From the NCBI GenBank assembly GCA_032173965.1, contig CM063292.1, positions 3,858,001 through 3,922,000 of the forward strand: 64,000 bases of DNA, read 5' to 3'. The notes beneath the pieces were generated by a model. That model ran no database searches and had not been told where the DNA came from. It saw only the letters and a program-made list of their open reading frames with translations. Origin of the DNA: Sitta carolinensis. Taxonomy: Eukaryota > Chordata > Aves > Passeriformes > Sittidae. Positions 49,901 to 62,827 of the stretch are shown here, in pieces. The translations under genes and the position numbers were made by a program. Position 1 is the stretch's first letter; each line of letters opens with the position of its first letter.

Positions 49901-52900
49901 AAAAAGCTTCAGTCTGCCTGCATTACATCTCAGGAGGCTTTGCAAATTACACGGTGAAGGAATTTTCTCCATGGGATATTAAGGAATAGCTGCATCACCA
50001 AATAAAAAGCAGCACATTCCCCAAGCCACAGCCTCGGCTTAAATTGGATCCCTTCAAGTCTGTGTGTGGTAACAAGGACCTCTTCCTAAAATGCATTTTA
50101 TGGCAGAAACTGGAAAACAAAACAAGGAAAATTCAAACAAAGGAACAAAGAAACAATCAAAAAACCTGAGCGTTCTCTAAAGATAATTTCTATTCTCACA
50201 TGTGAGGCCCCCATTTGTTATCAGGCAAGACCCAAATATATTTCCACGCACTTTACAATTTTACTTCTAAGGCCTTTGATTAGGAACTCCCAGGTTTAAT
50301 CCCAAGGAGCTGTAGTATTAAAGAATCTGATGGGGAGGTGGTGTGTCACTCTGTGGAGACACAGTTATTGCTTTGGATCTGCAGTCCCTCCTGTGGCCAC
50401 CCACCATCATTTCTAATTATCGCCTCGAATCATACAAAGCACATCCCCTGCGATGCACAGAAGGCAGGGGGGTGAGTGGAAATCTATTATAAAAACAGGC
50501 CTCCAGGGAAGGAGAATTACACCAGGCTATTTTTCTTGGTTTTCAGAAAGTCCTGTTAGTTACAGCCGTTCTCCTGGAACAATTTAAAAAGCTTTAGGGT
50601 CATCCCTAGGATGGGAGGACCTCCCAGCAAGAGGTGGTGGCTACACCACAGGAAGAAGGTGGTGAGTGTTTCAAAGTAGTGAAAAAAGTAGAAAACCAGC
50701 AATTACTCCAGGATGACATACATGATAAAATGCCTCCAGGACAAATCAGTTGTATTTCTGTGAAGAAATCCTGGAAATATGTTGAAGTATAACGGCTCAC
50801 AAGGCACTTTCTGAGTCTGAAATGAGGATCTTGGTACCCAAAGGACAAAGCAGAGCTCAGTTTGGCACCAGGGTGAGCACATTTGTTAAAGCTGAGCTGG
50901 GAAGTTAGGGAATACAAGGTAACTCTGGTTAAGAAACAAACAGAAAAGTTCTGTATCAGGATATACTCCTGCCCATTCTAACCCAGTTTGTTAAATCTTT
51001 CAGCACAAACAGCAAGCTCTACTCTGTACCCCAGCCACACGAGGTCAAACTCTGTGTGTCAGGGAAGGTTTCAGCATTCTCTTTCAACATCCTCTCCAGT
51101 TTCCCCTTCAGCCTGGTTTTCCAGAGTGCTGCAGCTACTGCCCACCCTGCTGAGAAAGTCCAGGGCTTCACCTCTACCTGTATCTCCCAATGGCTTTGCT
51201 TTTCTTATGCTTAAAGTAATTTCTAACAAGGAGGATTAAGAAGTTTTTATCTCATGTTCATGGCATGTGATGTGTTGGGGTCTTCTTAGTCCAAGACTGA
51301 AACTCTTGTAATAAAAACACCCAAGTGTGGAAGGATCACCTGTGACAGGGTCCAGGTGAGACATGGCCACAGCAGCTGCAATAGAAGCATCTCTGGATTT
51401 GCCTCTCTGGCATGATGGAGATTTAAACTGGACAGGATGATTTTTGGTAGCTCTTAGCTGGGAGGGAGTGCCTTCTGAAGGTGTCTCCCATGGCTCTGCT
51501 GGATTCACCAGCGTGGATAAAGCTCTGCTGCTGGTTTTGAGCTGTTCAGAACACACATTTGAATCCTGCCCATCTGACTGGGATGGAGCAGCCAAGCCCC
51601 CTGCAGCAAGGTGTCTGCGAAGTTTAACAGTAATGAACATCACACACAGAACTGAGATGGTTTAATTCTCACACTGCTCTTATTTAATTTTATTTTTTTA
51701 TATATATATATATAAAACCCTCATCGCAGAACTGCAAGACTGCTTTTTTTTTTTTTTGTTGCCTGAAATGTTATAGTAGCACAATAAAAGGAAACTGCAT
51801 GGATCTTTTATGTAATCAAAGCTATTCCCCCCCATCACCCAAAAGGGTAAGACACTCATTTCTCAGTAAAGACACAGGAGGACATACAAAGAACTCTCTC
51901 AGTTGTAGACATGATAACAGTGAGGTCAGGAGGATGCTATATTTTCACCAGACTGTTACAAAGCCAGGCTTTTAATGTACAAGTTTTATACAAAAGAGAA
52001 AAGGGAGGCAGATGGTGAGCAGGAAAGAATGAACAAATGCAGCATTCTACTTTTTATGGGTCAGGGATGGGAAGAGCCTAAGAAAATAAGGCTATTTCAA
52101 TGTTCCTTTGAAAATCCTAGTCCCAGTTCCTCCACTCTCTTTTAAGGATAGGATTAAAATGCCAAGACTCCACGGGTGGGAAGCAAAAAAATAAAGGAAA
52201 TAAATATATGTGTGTCATTTCAGAGAATTTCTACTGGACCCTAAAGGGGAAAACCACCAAACAAAATCCAGGTGACTGCTCTGGAAAACAAACTGCACCC
52301 ATGACAGTGAGTTTGGGTAGGGGATGGCCGTGGTTCAGAGGTGCTGTTTGCACACCATCAACCCTCAAGGGTGTGAGAAGCTCCCAAGCCAGCCAGGCTT
52401 TGAGGCAGGGACAAAATCACCAATAATCTCTGAACTGTATCACATCAGAATGCAAACTGCAGTGGCTGGAGCAAGGCTTGGAGGGTGTGTTGGGTGGGTA
52501 CTTCGAGATTTTGCATTTTCTTAAGGTGAAAAGCCAGCTTTAGAGGGTGAAATGGTTTTATAAAAAGCTTTGGTGAAAAAAACCCCCAAATATTCGCTCC
52601 CTGAGCACTGTGTACTCTCGGTAGGGATCAATTTCTCTCTCCCTCCAGCAACTCTCACTGCCTTCTCAATCTGTAACTGGTACAAGCCTCCCAGGAATTC
52701 CCTTTTTCTCCCTAATCACAGGCTTGGCTGGAGATCTGCTCCCTGCTCTTTTTGAGTGTCCTGCTGCTTCCTGCGTGCCAGGCTCAGCGTGCTGCCTTCC
52801 TCCTGTGCCTGCACTCCTGACAGCTCTGTTCCCAGATTTACACACCTTGTTACTGTCCCCAGAGGAAGAAAAACCCTCCTGTCACTGCTCTCTTCCTTGG

Positions 52901-53306
52901 CCAGGAAACAAGACAAGACAATCACCATCCCTTTAGTTGCCAGCTGACAAATCATGCTGCACCCAGCCAAAAATGAGCAAATGTTAAAGAAAAACCTCCT
53001 GTCCCAAGGGGTTGCTATGAAGAACCTTAAAAGTACTGGAACAAGGAACTAAGAATGAGAGAAAAGAGAAAATAACCAGCAATGGGGTGCAAAGTATGTG
53101 ACAGCTGACCAGCAGCTGAGAAGCCACCTGTAGATTCACCTCTGTGAATCCTGCTCAAATACAATCCAAGGTGCTGATCAGGTTTATTCACTTCATTAAA
53201 TATTTTTTCCACTTTTACTGTAGGAAAACTTATCTTACAGCATAAGACACGGTCTTTGTCCTCCTCATAACCAGTCAGAAATGGCCTCAAGTTGTGCCAA
53301 GGGAGG
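46967..53306. other. Unique intronic sequence
   Basis: About 6.3 kb without recognised genes or interspersed repeats. It includes a (TA)n tract at about 51694-51716 and a T13 run near 51746. Frames of up to 142 codons on the minus strand (48604-49032) show no domain. Confidence 0.5.
51694..51716 (+). repeat. (TA)n microsatellite
   Basis: A short TA dinucleotide run following a T stretch. Confidence 0.85.
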
Positions 53307-53522
53307 TTTGGTTTGGATAATAGGAAGAGCTTCCTCACTGAAAGGGTGGTCAAGCATTGTAACAGGCTGCCAGGGAATGTTCTGGAAGGGTTCACCAACC
53401 CTGAAAATAATCACAAAATGTGTGAATGTGGCACTTGAGGACGTGGGTGGCCTTGGCAGTGTTGGGTTAGTGGTAGGACTCGATGACCTTGCAGGTATTT
53501 TCCAACTTAATGACCCTATGAG
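53307..53522 (+). mobile_element. CR1: CR1 LINE, older 3' end
   Basis: Sense orientation, with GGTTTGGATAATAGGAAGAG, GAAAGGGTGGTCAAGCATTG, AACAGGCTGCCAGGGAATGT, GTAGGACTCGATGACCTTGC and a tail TAATGACCCTATGAG. It is closer to a different CR1 subfamily (the CTCGATGACCTTGCAGGT form) than the copies at 4235, 15403 and 34215. Confidence 0.88.
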
Positions 53523-54139
53523 TATTAAACCCACTTTTAATCAGGAATTTTGAGGACCATCATTTTTAATTGGAAAGAATCAGTTTCAATGAAATATGTA
53601 TCATCAAAAATTTTAAGCACCAGTGTGGTCTGTTAGAAACAGACCGAGGTTCAACTTTTTATGGAGAAAACACTGAAATCTTTCCAGGTGGACATTTTGA
53701 CCATGCCACTGCTGCCACTGCTGCCTTTCATTTTTTAACAGTCTCCACTTCACCCTTGTGCTGATCCAGACTATCACTGAAAACTAAGCAGGAGATGAAA
53801 TGTTCATAGGCTAATGAAACATTTCTTAAAATTTCTAATTTAAAAGCTTTTTTTTTGTTGTTTTTTTTTGTTTCCCTAATTAAACTTCTGCCTTTAAAAT
53901 CTTCCAAGTAAGGATCAAAAAGCTTAAAAGCTGTCGGAGGAACCCCTGCATTCTGATGAGGTACTTTAACTCTCCCACCCTGTAAAGCACACGAGTCCAA
54001 CATAAATCATAAATCACACATTCAGTCACTCAGCTGCCAGATGGAGCCCATTTGTTGAGGGCTTGGAAGACAAGGACCTTCATCTCATTTGAGCATTGCT
54101 TCTTATTAGTCACAGGTCACTGAGTCACGAGATGCTGCT

Positions 54140-54560
54140 GGCACCTAACGCAGAGCTCCGCGCGAGGAGGGGAGCGCTGCCCTCCCGAGGGGCAGCCGCT
54201 GCTCGGGGGGCTCTCGTTGATATTCCACCAGCCTGGGCTGATCTGTGCAGGCTGCAAGGACCTGCAGCAGCTCCTGCTGCACCAGCTCCTGAGCTGCTCC
54301 AGTGTCTGAGCAGACAGGAGCGTGCCAGGCTCCGGCTCGATGCCGTTTGATGCGCCGTCTTACGTCTCTTTTTACTGCATTTAAAAATTCCCTTTCATTA
54401 TGTTCATAAAAGCTGCATCCATCACGCTGCCGAGCCCAACAGCTGTGTTGCATAGAGATATTGATACCCACAGGCAAATCCCTTTTATGGGACATCTCAT
54501 GGGATCAGAGAGAGAAACTGCAAGTGTTTCGACTAAGCCGTAGCTGGGATGACAAATAAA
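54140..54560. promoter_or_regulatory. CpG-rich intronic block with a 116-codon minus-strand frame
   Basis: A compact CpG-rich block in an AT-rich setting, with CTCCGCGCGAGGAGG, AGCCGCTGCTCGGGG, GCTCCGGCTCGATGCCG, GATGCGCCGTCTTACG and CACGCTGCCGAGCC. A 116-codon frame (54145-54495) lies on the CDH13 strand and contains an arginine-rich stretch, KRDVRRRIKRHRAG, but shows no known domain and no clear splice sites. The best reading is a conserved or regulatory intronic element; an unannotated exon or small gene is possible but unsupported. Confidence 0.4.
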
Positions 54561-57266
54561 TATTTGAGACACACAGACATGTACTCAGGGCTTCCACTTT
54601 TGATTCCTAAATAAAGTCTATAAAATATGTAGCTGCACCTGGAATCAAGTGCCTTGTGCCACACTCACTGAGACTTATTACCTGGGTTTTACAGCAATGC
54701 TATCATCCATTTAAGCAGACAACTTATCCTAAGATTGCATCAGTGATAAAGAAGATTAGGTTAATATTTATTACCCCTCCTGACCCACATTTAAAGCAGC
54801 CACAACTGTTGATTTCTGCTGCACAAGGGATTATCTGTGTGGGATGTCTAACCAAGTTAAAGCAGAAGCTGTCTAAAATTGCCCAAAAACCTTTCTCTTG
54901 GGGGTTTTCAGGCCTAATTTTCCATTTATGAAAACTGATTTTCAAAATGGTGGCCTGACTTATCAAAGTGCAACTTTTACTGTCAGAAAAATGGAAAAAA
55001 TACTTCAAAGAATTGAGCTCCTCATTGCAGCTGACTTCTTGCATTGCCTAAGTAGAAAGCTGAACTGTGAAAGTATAAAATAATGCAAAAAGCCACTAAT
55101 TTCTTTCTGTATTAACCACAACATTAATATGAACATCTGTAAGGCATTTAAGAACAGAAAATGAACATTCACAGGGTCTAATTTAGAAAACTGTGTAAGT
55201 ATATTCATGTTCAGCTTTACTTGCATATTTTACTCGCATTTAAATAGTGATATAAGTAAATTTTATCAATTCAAATTTCCTAGCTGATTTTGGCCTGGGC
55301 ATTCAATATCTCCATGCTTCATCCTTCATCTTCCCCAAGCATGAAACTGATGCAATAAGAATTCATTTTGCTCTCAGAGACATTGGAAGGGATCCTCACA
55401 CCTGGGAAACGCTGATTGAACGGGGCCACAAACAGCAGAATAATTTGGCAGCCACCAGCATTGCTGAGAGGCAGTTGTGCTTTCAGGCTGGCTGCTCCTT
55501 TTGTCCTTTGCTGTTAGTTTTAGTGGTTATCTCTTTCCTAATGGATTGCTGCAGCAAAGGGCTAGAAATGGGTAATAAGAGTAATTTGCTGTTTCCATTG
55601 CAAGACAACACAAGTTGTATTTTCGGTGTGGAACAGAGAATATTGCAGGGAGAGCAGAGCCACGAGCAAGTCCCAGGGAAGGTACAGGGGAAATGCCAAG
55701 GCTGCAAGGAGCTCAGTGAATCAAACAGAGCCAGGCAGCAAAGCTCAGAGCCTGCTGAGGGTGAGGGCAGTGAGCCCAGGCTGTGCCATGGCAGGGCTGG
55801 AGCAGAGGGCACAATGGAATGGGCACCCACGGCTTGCCCAGCTGGGAGTGCCCAGGGAGGACTGAGGCTGCTGAGAATACATCCAAATTCAATGTTCTAG
55901 CAGAGCACTGGAGGTCGGTGAGAGCACCAGCTCACAGAACCAAAATGTCAGATTTCCCTTCTCAGACAGATCCCACGGTTTTCAACCGGCGTTTTTAACA
56001 TTTTATCCTGGGCAGGTTCAGATCCCCCTCATTCCCTCATCCCAGATCCCTGCCTCATCCCCTCAGCTCAGTCACCTCTGGAGGCAAACTGCCTGCCTGG
56101 ACCCCTGGGAATGCACAAACCCCAGGAGAGCACGGGACAGGCACTGCTTGGAACAGAGCTGGGGGAGCTTTGGGGGGAAAATCAGCTGGATTTGCAACAT
56201 AACTGAGATCCCCTTCCAGAAACTGTATATTTTTAACATTATCATCCTCAGCAACCCAGGGTCTGTACTGCTTATGGTCCCCATTTAGAGTTTTTTGTTT
56301 TCCTCTCCTCCTTCTACCCCTATTCCTGGTCAAATACCTGCAAGTGTGTTATTTCTCACATTTCAGCTCAAGAATAACACCCAAACTCATTTCTGGTGCT
56401 ACTCACTCTACTCTACTCATTGTCAACCGCAGTTCTTGGGGTTTAAAAACCTTTAAAAGCAGCAGCAAAGAGAAGCTGTGCTTTATGTTGAGCTCACACT
56501 TAGGAATGAGCTACTTCACAAACCAGATTTTACAGTGTGGTTGTAATTAATGATGTCACAGTCATTCCAATTTTGCATAACATTTTGTCTGTTGTAACTA
56601 AATACCTTTAAAATATACAGCTGAAGACAAATATTACTAATGAAAGGAATGTGCACAGCATGAGCCCAATTAAAATAACTTTACCATGTTAATAAATTAA
56701 AATCAGTATCAATGAATCCGAAATAACATTCCTAGGTAAAAGTCAAACGTTCAGATTCAGACACAGGGATCAGTTTAAAGCAAATTAACATTGTCTAATG
56801 TGAGGAAATGTGTCCTTTTTACTAATGATTGACCACCTTTCACTGGAAATAATTTCATGCTGGGCCAGCACAGGGAATGGTCATGCAAGGAGGACAAGCA
56901 GCACTTCATGGGCAGCATTTGTGGTTTTAGGTCATGCAAGTCGTTCCAAATGCATTAATACAATTTCTAGGCTGCTGTACTAGAGAGTAAAAAAAACTGG
57001 AATAACTGTATATTCAACATAAAATCTGTCTTGATTTTCATACACTGTGACACGTTTCAGATTTCATTCTTGTATTTGAAATTTTACAAAACTGGATTAA
57101 TTTAACAACAGGTGGAGGTTGGTCTGTAAAGGATGGTCTGAAAAGCCCCTACATGGGACAGGCATAGATTTTGTAAATATTTCACTGAGCAGTTTAAATT
57201 GAGGTTCTTTTGAAGTGACATTGAAAGTCAGACCCTCAGATAAGCTGGTTTTGTGCATTTCCTAAA
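54561..57266. other. Unique intronic sequence
   Basis: AT-rich apart from a GC-richer part at 55640-56180. No gene or repeat recognised. Frames of 90-150 codons at 55445-56333 occur on both strands with no domain. Confidence 0.5.
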
Positions 57267-58029
57267 TGCCAGGAGGTAAAACAAGTGCCAGGAAACAAAG
57301 CAAGTACCAGAAAATAAAACAAACACCAGGAAATGAAACAAATACCAGGAAACAAATCAAGTGCCAGGAAATAGAACAAGTACCAGGAAATAAAACAAGT
57401 ACCAGGAAATAAAGCAAACACCAGAAAATAAAACAAGTACCAGGAAATAGAACAAGTACCAGGAAATAAAGCAAACACCAGAAAATAAAACAAGTACCAG
57501 GAAATAGAACAAGTACCTGGAAACAAAGAAAGTACCAGGAAACAAAGCAAGTACCAGGAAATAAAACAAACACCAGGAAATAAAACAAATACCAGGAAAC
57601 AAATCAAGTGCCAGGAAATAGAACAAGTACCAGGAAATAAAACAAGTACCAGGAAATAAAGCAAACACCAGAAAATAAAACAAGTACCAGGAAATAGAAC
57701 AAGTACCTGGAAACAAAGAAAGTACCAGGAAACAAAGCAAGTACCAGGAAATAAAACAAACACCAGGAAATAAAACAAGTACCAGGAGGTAAAACAAGTA
57801 CCAGGAAACAAAGCAAGTACCAGAAAATAAAACAAACACCATGAAATAGAACAAGTACCAGGAAATAAAACAAGTACCAGGAAATAAAGCAAGTACCAGG
57901 AAATAAAACAAGTACCAGGAAACAAAACAAACACCAGGAAATAAAACAAGTACCAGGAAATAAAACAAGTACCAGGAAATAAAGCAAACACCAGGAAACA
58001 AATCAAGCACCAGGAAGCAAATCAAGTGC
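57267..58029 (+). repeat. 19-bp minisatellite, about 40 copies, higher-order structure
   Basis: The unit is CCAGGAAATAAAACAAGTA with frequent variants (AAACAAAGCAAGTA, AATAAAGCAAACA, AATAGAACAAGTA, AACAAATCAAGTG). Two longer periods show recent block duplication: GTACCTGGAAACAAAGAAAG at 57513 recurs at 57703 (190 bases, ten units), and AAATCAAGTGCCAGG at 57354 recurs at 57601 (247 bases, thirteen units). The minus strand has no stop in some frames, giving a 256-codon frame of monotonous hydrophobic repeats (LFPGTCFISWYLF-like). Three 19-bp units make 19 codons, so one frame cycles through all unit phases. It is not a gene. Confidence 0.96.
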
Positions 58030-58287
58030 TATGATCATGCTGTTGAAGGAGTAACGTAGATTTTTGCTGTTCACAGGCTAGATTTTTATTTCATTGCAGT
58101 ACTGTACATCCAATTCAAATGGTGCTAAAAGGCTCTGAAGGCTTCAAAGTGCCTGTGAAAACAGGAATTGTGTGCAGCATCCCCTAGGTGGAGCAGGCTG
58201 GCAAGGGCCGTGCATGAGCACAGGCTTCAGCTGCGCTGCCACACTCAGCTCTGCAAAGACTTCATCACCAAACTTTGATGAAGAACA

Positions 58288-58337
58288 CTCTTTTACACTC
58301 CTTTTACACTCATTTTATACTCCTTTCACACTCCTTC
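58288..58337 (+). repeat. Short 11-bp tandem repeat
   Basis: About four imperfect copies of TTTTACACTCC, with variants TTTTATACTCC and TTTCACACTCC. Confidence 0.75.
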
Positions 58338-58507
58338 AGCACATGACAGGTCATGTTCGGTGTTGGTCACTCAAAGAAACCATCAGGACATTCCAGTGCT
58401 GAAAATGCCACCAGATCCTTCCCAGTCAACACATCTGCAATCTTTCACTAAAATAAGCTCCACACCATCACCAATACTTTATTTTTTTTTTTATATATAT
58501 ATTTTTT

Positions 58508-58660
58508 AGCCCTGCAGAACCCAGTACAGGTACCAGGGAATGTGATGTGATCTCCCAAAGGAGATAATATATATTTTATAAATATATTTTTAAAATATAT
58601 TTTCTTAGCCCTGCAGAGCCCAGTACAGGTACCAGGGAGTGTGATGTGATCTCCCAAAGG
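58508..58660 (+). repeat. Duplicated 54-bp segment, 99-bp spacing
   Basis: The segment starting AGCCCTGCAGA and ending GATCTCCCAAAGG occurs at 58508-58561 and 58607-58660 with only two or three differences. AT-rich sequence (AATATATTTT-like) separates the copies and also precedes the first, so the duplicated unit is probably the 99-bp period including that AT-rich part. The segment also carries GTACAGGTACCAGGGA, which recalls but does not match the neighbouring 19-bp minisatellite. Confidence 0.9.
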
Positions 58661-61600
58661 CTCTTTTACTACATCAAAGGTCCAAGATGAAAGAAAGTTC
58701 AATCACCCAGGTATCTCTTTCAGTTATAACATTTCAAAGTTCTGAGAACAGAATATAAATTTTCCATGTCTATAGCACTTAGATCTACAGGGGAAAAAAA
58801 AAACAACCATGGCTGCAAGGCAGGCAATTATATTTATTTGTCAATTATAAAATTAGATTTAGGAGTCACTAGAGAATATCAATTCTGAATAGCCCATAAA
58901 GCTCTGCTAATAACTATAGATACCCATGATTTTGACCTTTCTATTATTTAGACTTATAGTTCCTTCCATTTATATGGCTTGATAAAAATTAATGATGCTT
59001 CACCCTTTAACTGAATCTCCCATGCCCAGAATGACTTCTGAAAATGATTTTGTCTGTGTTTTGTTTGTTGTGCAGACCAAAGCTGGCAAGAAATCATATG
59101 GCACACTTAAAATCAGGCCATGCAGGAAAGTTTTTTGGAAGGTAATGAAGTATCTGGGACAGACAGAGAATTCCCTCTTTTCCCACAGTTAAATAAAATC
59201 CCTTCAATAAACACACCCATCTACCATTTTCTAAGGAGAAAGTTTACATGAAAAACCTCCTGAGAATTTACAAGCTTGTAAAGTATTTCTCCTCAACTTG
59301 CCTCTTTTTTTAATCTTTTTTAAAAAATACTCCAAATGCAGCACACGGTCTCAAGATGGCAAAAGGAAGGGATTAAAAATAGCAGTGGAGTATTTTAATG
59401 AAGTGGGAACTGTTCCCCCCTCGAGTCCAGGGAATGAGCATTTCTGACACCCTAATTAACAGAATGCAATCAGAAAAGCAGCAGTTTCCACAGGGTGGAA
59501 TATTTAGTTCTGTCTCATTTTAATTATTTTGTACAAATGGGGCAAAATTTTTGCTCATAACAAGGATTTGTTTTTTTTACCTAGGTCAGGGATATAAAAC
59601 CAAGCTTTTCCACCACCTTCAGAAATGCTCAAAGCTTGAACTTCGGCAAAACTTTCAGTATAATTTGCTTCAGGGTGAGTTGCCTGGAAATTTTACCTGG
59701 AAATTTTGCCTTGAGTTTTACCTTCAGCCACTCTGAGGTGTTTTACATATCAATGAATCCTAAAGATTGGGTAAATTTGGGTAAATTGGGTAAATAAAAA
59801 GGAAATTCTCTGAAGCTCTTATGTAACTGCTGTATGAGCACACCTGATTTCCAGTATTTCCAATACTCAAACCCTCACTTACAACAATCAAAACGATTCC
59901 TTTTGTGACTTTTTGAGCCTGAGCAGCAAGGACAACGAACAGAATGTATGTATAGTATAAATAAACATCATACAGCTGTACAACTATATAAAATGGGATC
60001 TCAAATAGTAGGGATCACTACTACAGTGCATACAAATTTTAATTTCAGGTCACTCATCCACAATGACTCAATTCTGGAAAAAAAAATATTAACCTTGAGT
60101 CCAGGAAAAAAAACCCCAAAGCCCTTTTGACAGCCAAATTGCATCTCAAGCTAAGATTCAGAGGTTGAGACTGCAGCCCAAAATAAGAATTTCCCTGTGC
60201 AGAACAGGCCTTTTGTGTGTGTTCCAAAGAAAATGGCATTACTGTCTCCCATCTGAGAACATCTTCATCCACTCCAGCAGCTCTTCACAATGACTGAGGA
60301 CACAGAATTGCTTATTAATGTGTGAGGGAGCACTGGAGAGGTGGGGTCCAGAGTGAGAGTGTTCTTATCTGGCTGCTTAGGACTGCAGCACAGTGTAGTC
60401 TTGGCCTTTGTGTGAGTTGTTTACAACGAAATTGTAAATAAAGACATGGCAAACAGAAAAACTTCTGTTCTCTCAGGACCTTGATCCATTTGATTCAATA
60501 TTACCTTCTCCTTAACAAATTTCCACTTGCTTGACAAAGTAAAGATTTAAAAGCCTCTAGCTGGTGATAAAATAAACACATTTTACTCATGAAATCTGTC
60601 TTTAAAGCTGTGATCTGTGGGGGCTTTTTTCCAGGTAAACATTTTTCAGATCTTTTCTATTTCCTGATCTGCAAATGCAGATCAGGAACAGGCTGAGTGA
60701 ACTCCAGGCTGGGGAGTGGGGCAGCTCCAGGTGAAACACCTCTTTGAACTCCTGAGAACCTCTCACTCTGCATATCAACAGCTGATTAGCTGGAAATAGA
60801 TTTCCTTGAGATTAAAGGGGAGGTAATAAAGGGCATTGCTGCCTTCCTCCTTCTATTAGCTCATTTGAAATCCTTCATATCCTTTGTATTTGTAATAGAC
60901 GTCTTTGAGGAACATTTTCATATAAATTATATTTTTAAAGTATTACTTCCCCTCCACTGGTACGTGGAATATTGATATGATCTTTCCATTGCCATTTCCT
61001 TTGCACCAGGCAGCTGAAATTAAGCCAACGCAGCTGGATGTGACATTCTGGCTGTCTGAAATGAGATTCCCACATCTTTCCACCAACCAGGTGGAAAACA
61101 CTCTAATTCCAAAGGTGGGGAGCAGCCCCAGCTCTTAGCAAAGTCAGTGCGTTGAATTCCTGACCCTGCTTATTTAAGTGGTTGCAAATGGACAAAAGCA
61201 TCCAATTTTATCCATCTGGATTGGAAATTTTGCCTCCAGTTATTAATGTTCTGCATTCTGTTGTCCCATGGTCTCACTCAGGTCAGGTAAATGTTTACTG
61301 ATTCCATCAACTTTCACTTGGATTGGGAAAATTTCATCTTTGCTGGAAAGACAACCACTACCCAGAGCTTTTCCTGAGCCAGAGATCTGTGGAGCTGCTG
61401 CAGAAGTTTGTTTTTGGCAGGCTTGGACACATCTCCAAGGCTGATCAAACTACCAGCCCATGCTTACAACAGCAAAAACCAAAAGAATATTCCATGCAAA
61501 AAGATAAATGAAGTACATGTAACACAGAAAAAAAAAATCAATAAAAACATCAGGGGTTTTCCATTGGACTAATCTTCTTTTAAACTGTGAATCCAAAGCA

Positions 61601-62566
61601 AATCTTTGCAGGGCACCTTGGAACCAGAACCTCTTTGAGGAGAAGGAATTTCTCCCCAGCACTGGATGGGCTCATCCTGCAGTAAAGCACTTGCCAGAAG
61701 GTTTCTGCCTCCACTGAATCTCTCATGGTGCACCACAGGCTTTTAGAAGCTTGAAATATCATTTATCCATTGGTTTTCTTTATGTGAGTCAAGCAAACCC
61801 TGACTTCAGCACTGGTATCACCAGATTTTCACTCTTCAGTGATATCACCATCGATTTTTTCGCTGGTTTGATGGTTACAAAAGGAGGTACAGAAAGAAGT
61901 CCTTAATACAAAACCTCATAAATATTTACATTAAAGCTTATGCTGACACCTCAGAAATCCTTGCCCCTTGATTGAGCTCAAAGGCTGGAAGTGAACCCAA
62001 AGTGTTTTTTAAGTGTCCATTCTGAGCGAGCAGATGTGAGCAGGAGTTGGGAGCCTACGAGCAAATCTGGAAACACGATTTTTGAGCTAAATGCCTGGAG
62101 CAATTTCTGAAGCAATTTTCCACAGTAGAGAAGGAGCTCAGATGACTCATAAACTCTAAAACAATGTGGCTAAAACCACATTTCAAACCCTTTCTTGTTT
62201 CTATTCTTCTACCGTGCTATATCCGTTGATTTGCATTTTTTGTGAAGCGCTCAATTTATATCTTTTAAAAGACTTCCAGAGTCTGATGCTATCTAGAGAG
62301 AGAGAGGGAAGTTTGTGCTAACTTTAAATAGCACCTCATTATATGAACATCTGGATATTCAGAAATGAACTGTTCCTCACCAAAATCATCAGGGCTCTGC
62401 AGAAATACCAGGGATGTTTTTCACCTGTTCCCTTTTCCATTCTGACCACTGGCACACCTCACACCTCTCAGGAGGCTGCTCTCTGCTCAGCCTGTTTTAC
62501 TGTGAGGACTCACTTTAAAATTTAAATTTTTTTTAAAAAATTGCATTAGTGATTGGGTTATTTAAA
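58661..62566. other. Unique intronic sequence
   Basis: AT-rich, with a short GGGTAAATT-like triplication near 59768-59796 and a near-perfect palindrome at 60661. No gene recognised. Confidence 0.5.
60661..60688. repeat. Near-perfect 28-bp palindrome
   Basis: TTCCTGATCTGCA at 60661-60673 and its exact inverse at 60676-60688 flank a two-base centre AA. All 13 arm positions match. Confidence 0.88.
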
Positions 62567-62685
62567 ATCACAAAAGGTCTGGGTTGGGAGGCACCTTAAG
62601 GATCATCTTGTTCCATCCCATGCCAGGAAGGGACAGCTTCCCCTGCTCCAAACCTGCCCAACCTGGCCTTGAAAAGACTCTAAAT
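62567..62685 (-). mobile_element. CR1: CR1 LINE 3' end fragment
   Basis: Antisense: CACAAAAGGTCTGGGTTGGG, AGGCACCTTAAGGATCATCT, TTGTTCCATCCC, and CAACCTGGCCTTGAA. It is short and decayed. Confidence 0.85.
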
Positions 62686-62750
62686 ATGGGAAATAAATGA
62701 TTTTGAACCCCAAAATTTATTTTTTCTGACTGGGACACTGTTCATAAATG

Positions 62751-62827
62751 ACTTTTTTTTTTTTTGTTTTGTTTTGTTTTGTTTTTTGGTTTTGTTTTGT
62801 TTTGTTTTGTTTTTTGGGGTTTTTTTG
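62751..62827 (+). repeat. (GTTTT)n microsatellite
   Basis: A T-run followed by two blocks of GTTTT pentamers interrupted by TTGG and GGGG. On the minus strand it is an AAAAC repeat. Confidence 0.93.

Noticed and set aside
57236..58025. 256- and 222-codon hydrophobic frames resembling a membrane protein
   Set aside because: They are translations of the 19-bp minisatellite; overlapping frames give the same motif in different phases, and there are no splice or start signals.
60290..60480. LTR-like stretch with TGTAGTCTTGG and AATAAAGACATGG
   Set aside because: The resemblance to family 1 is limited to a few bases; no matching ends or duplications were found.
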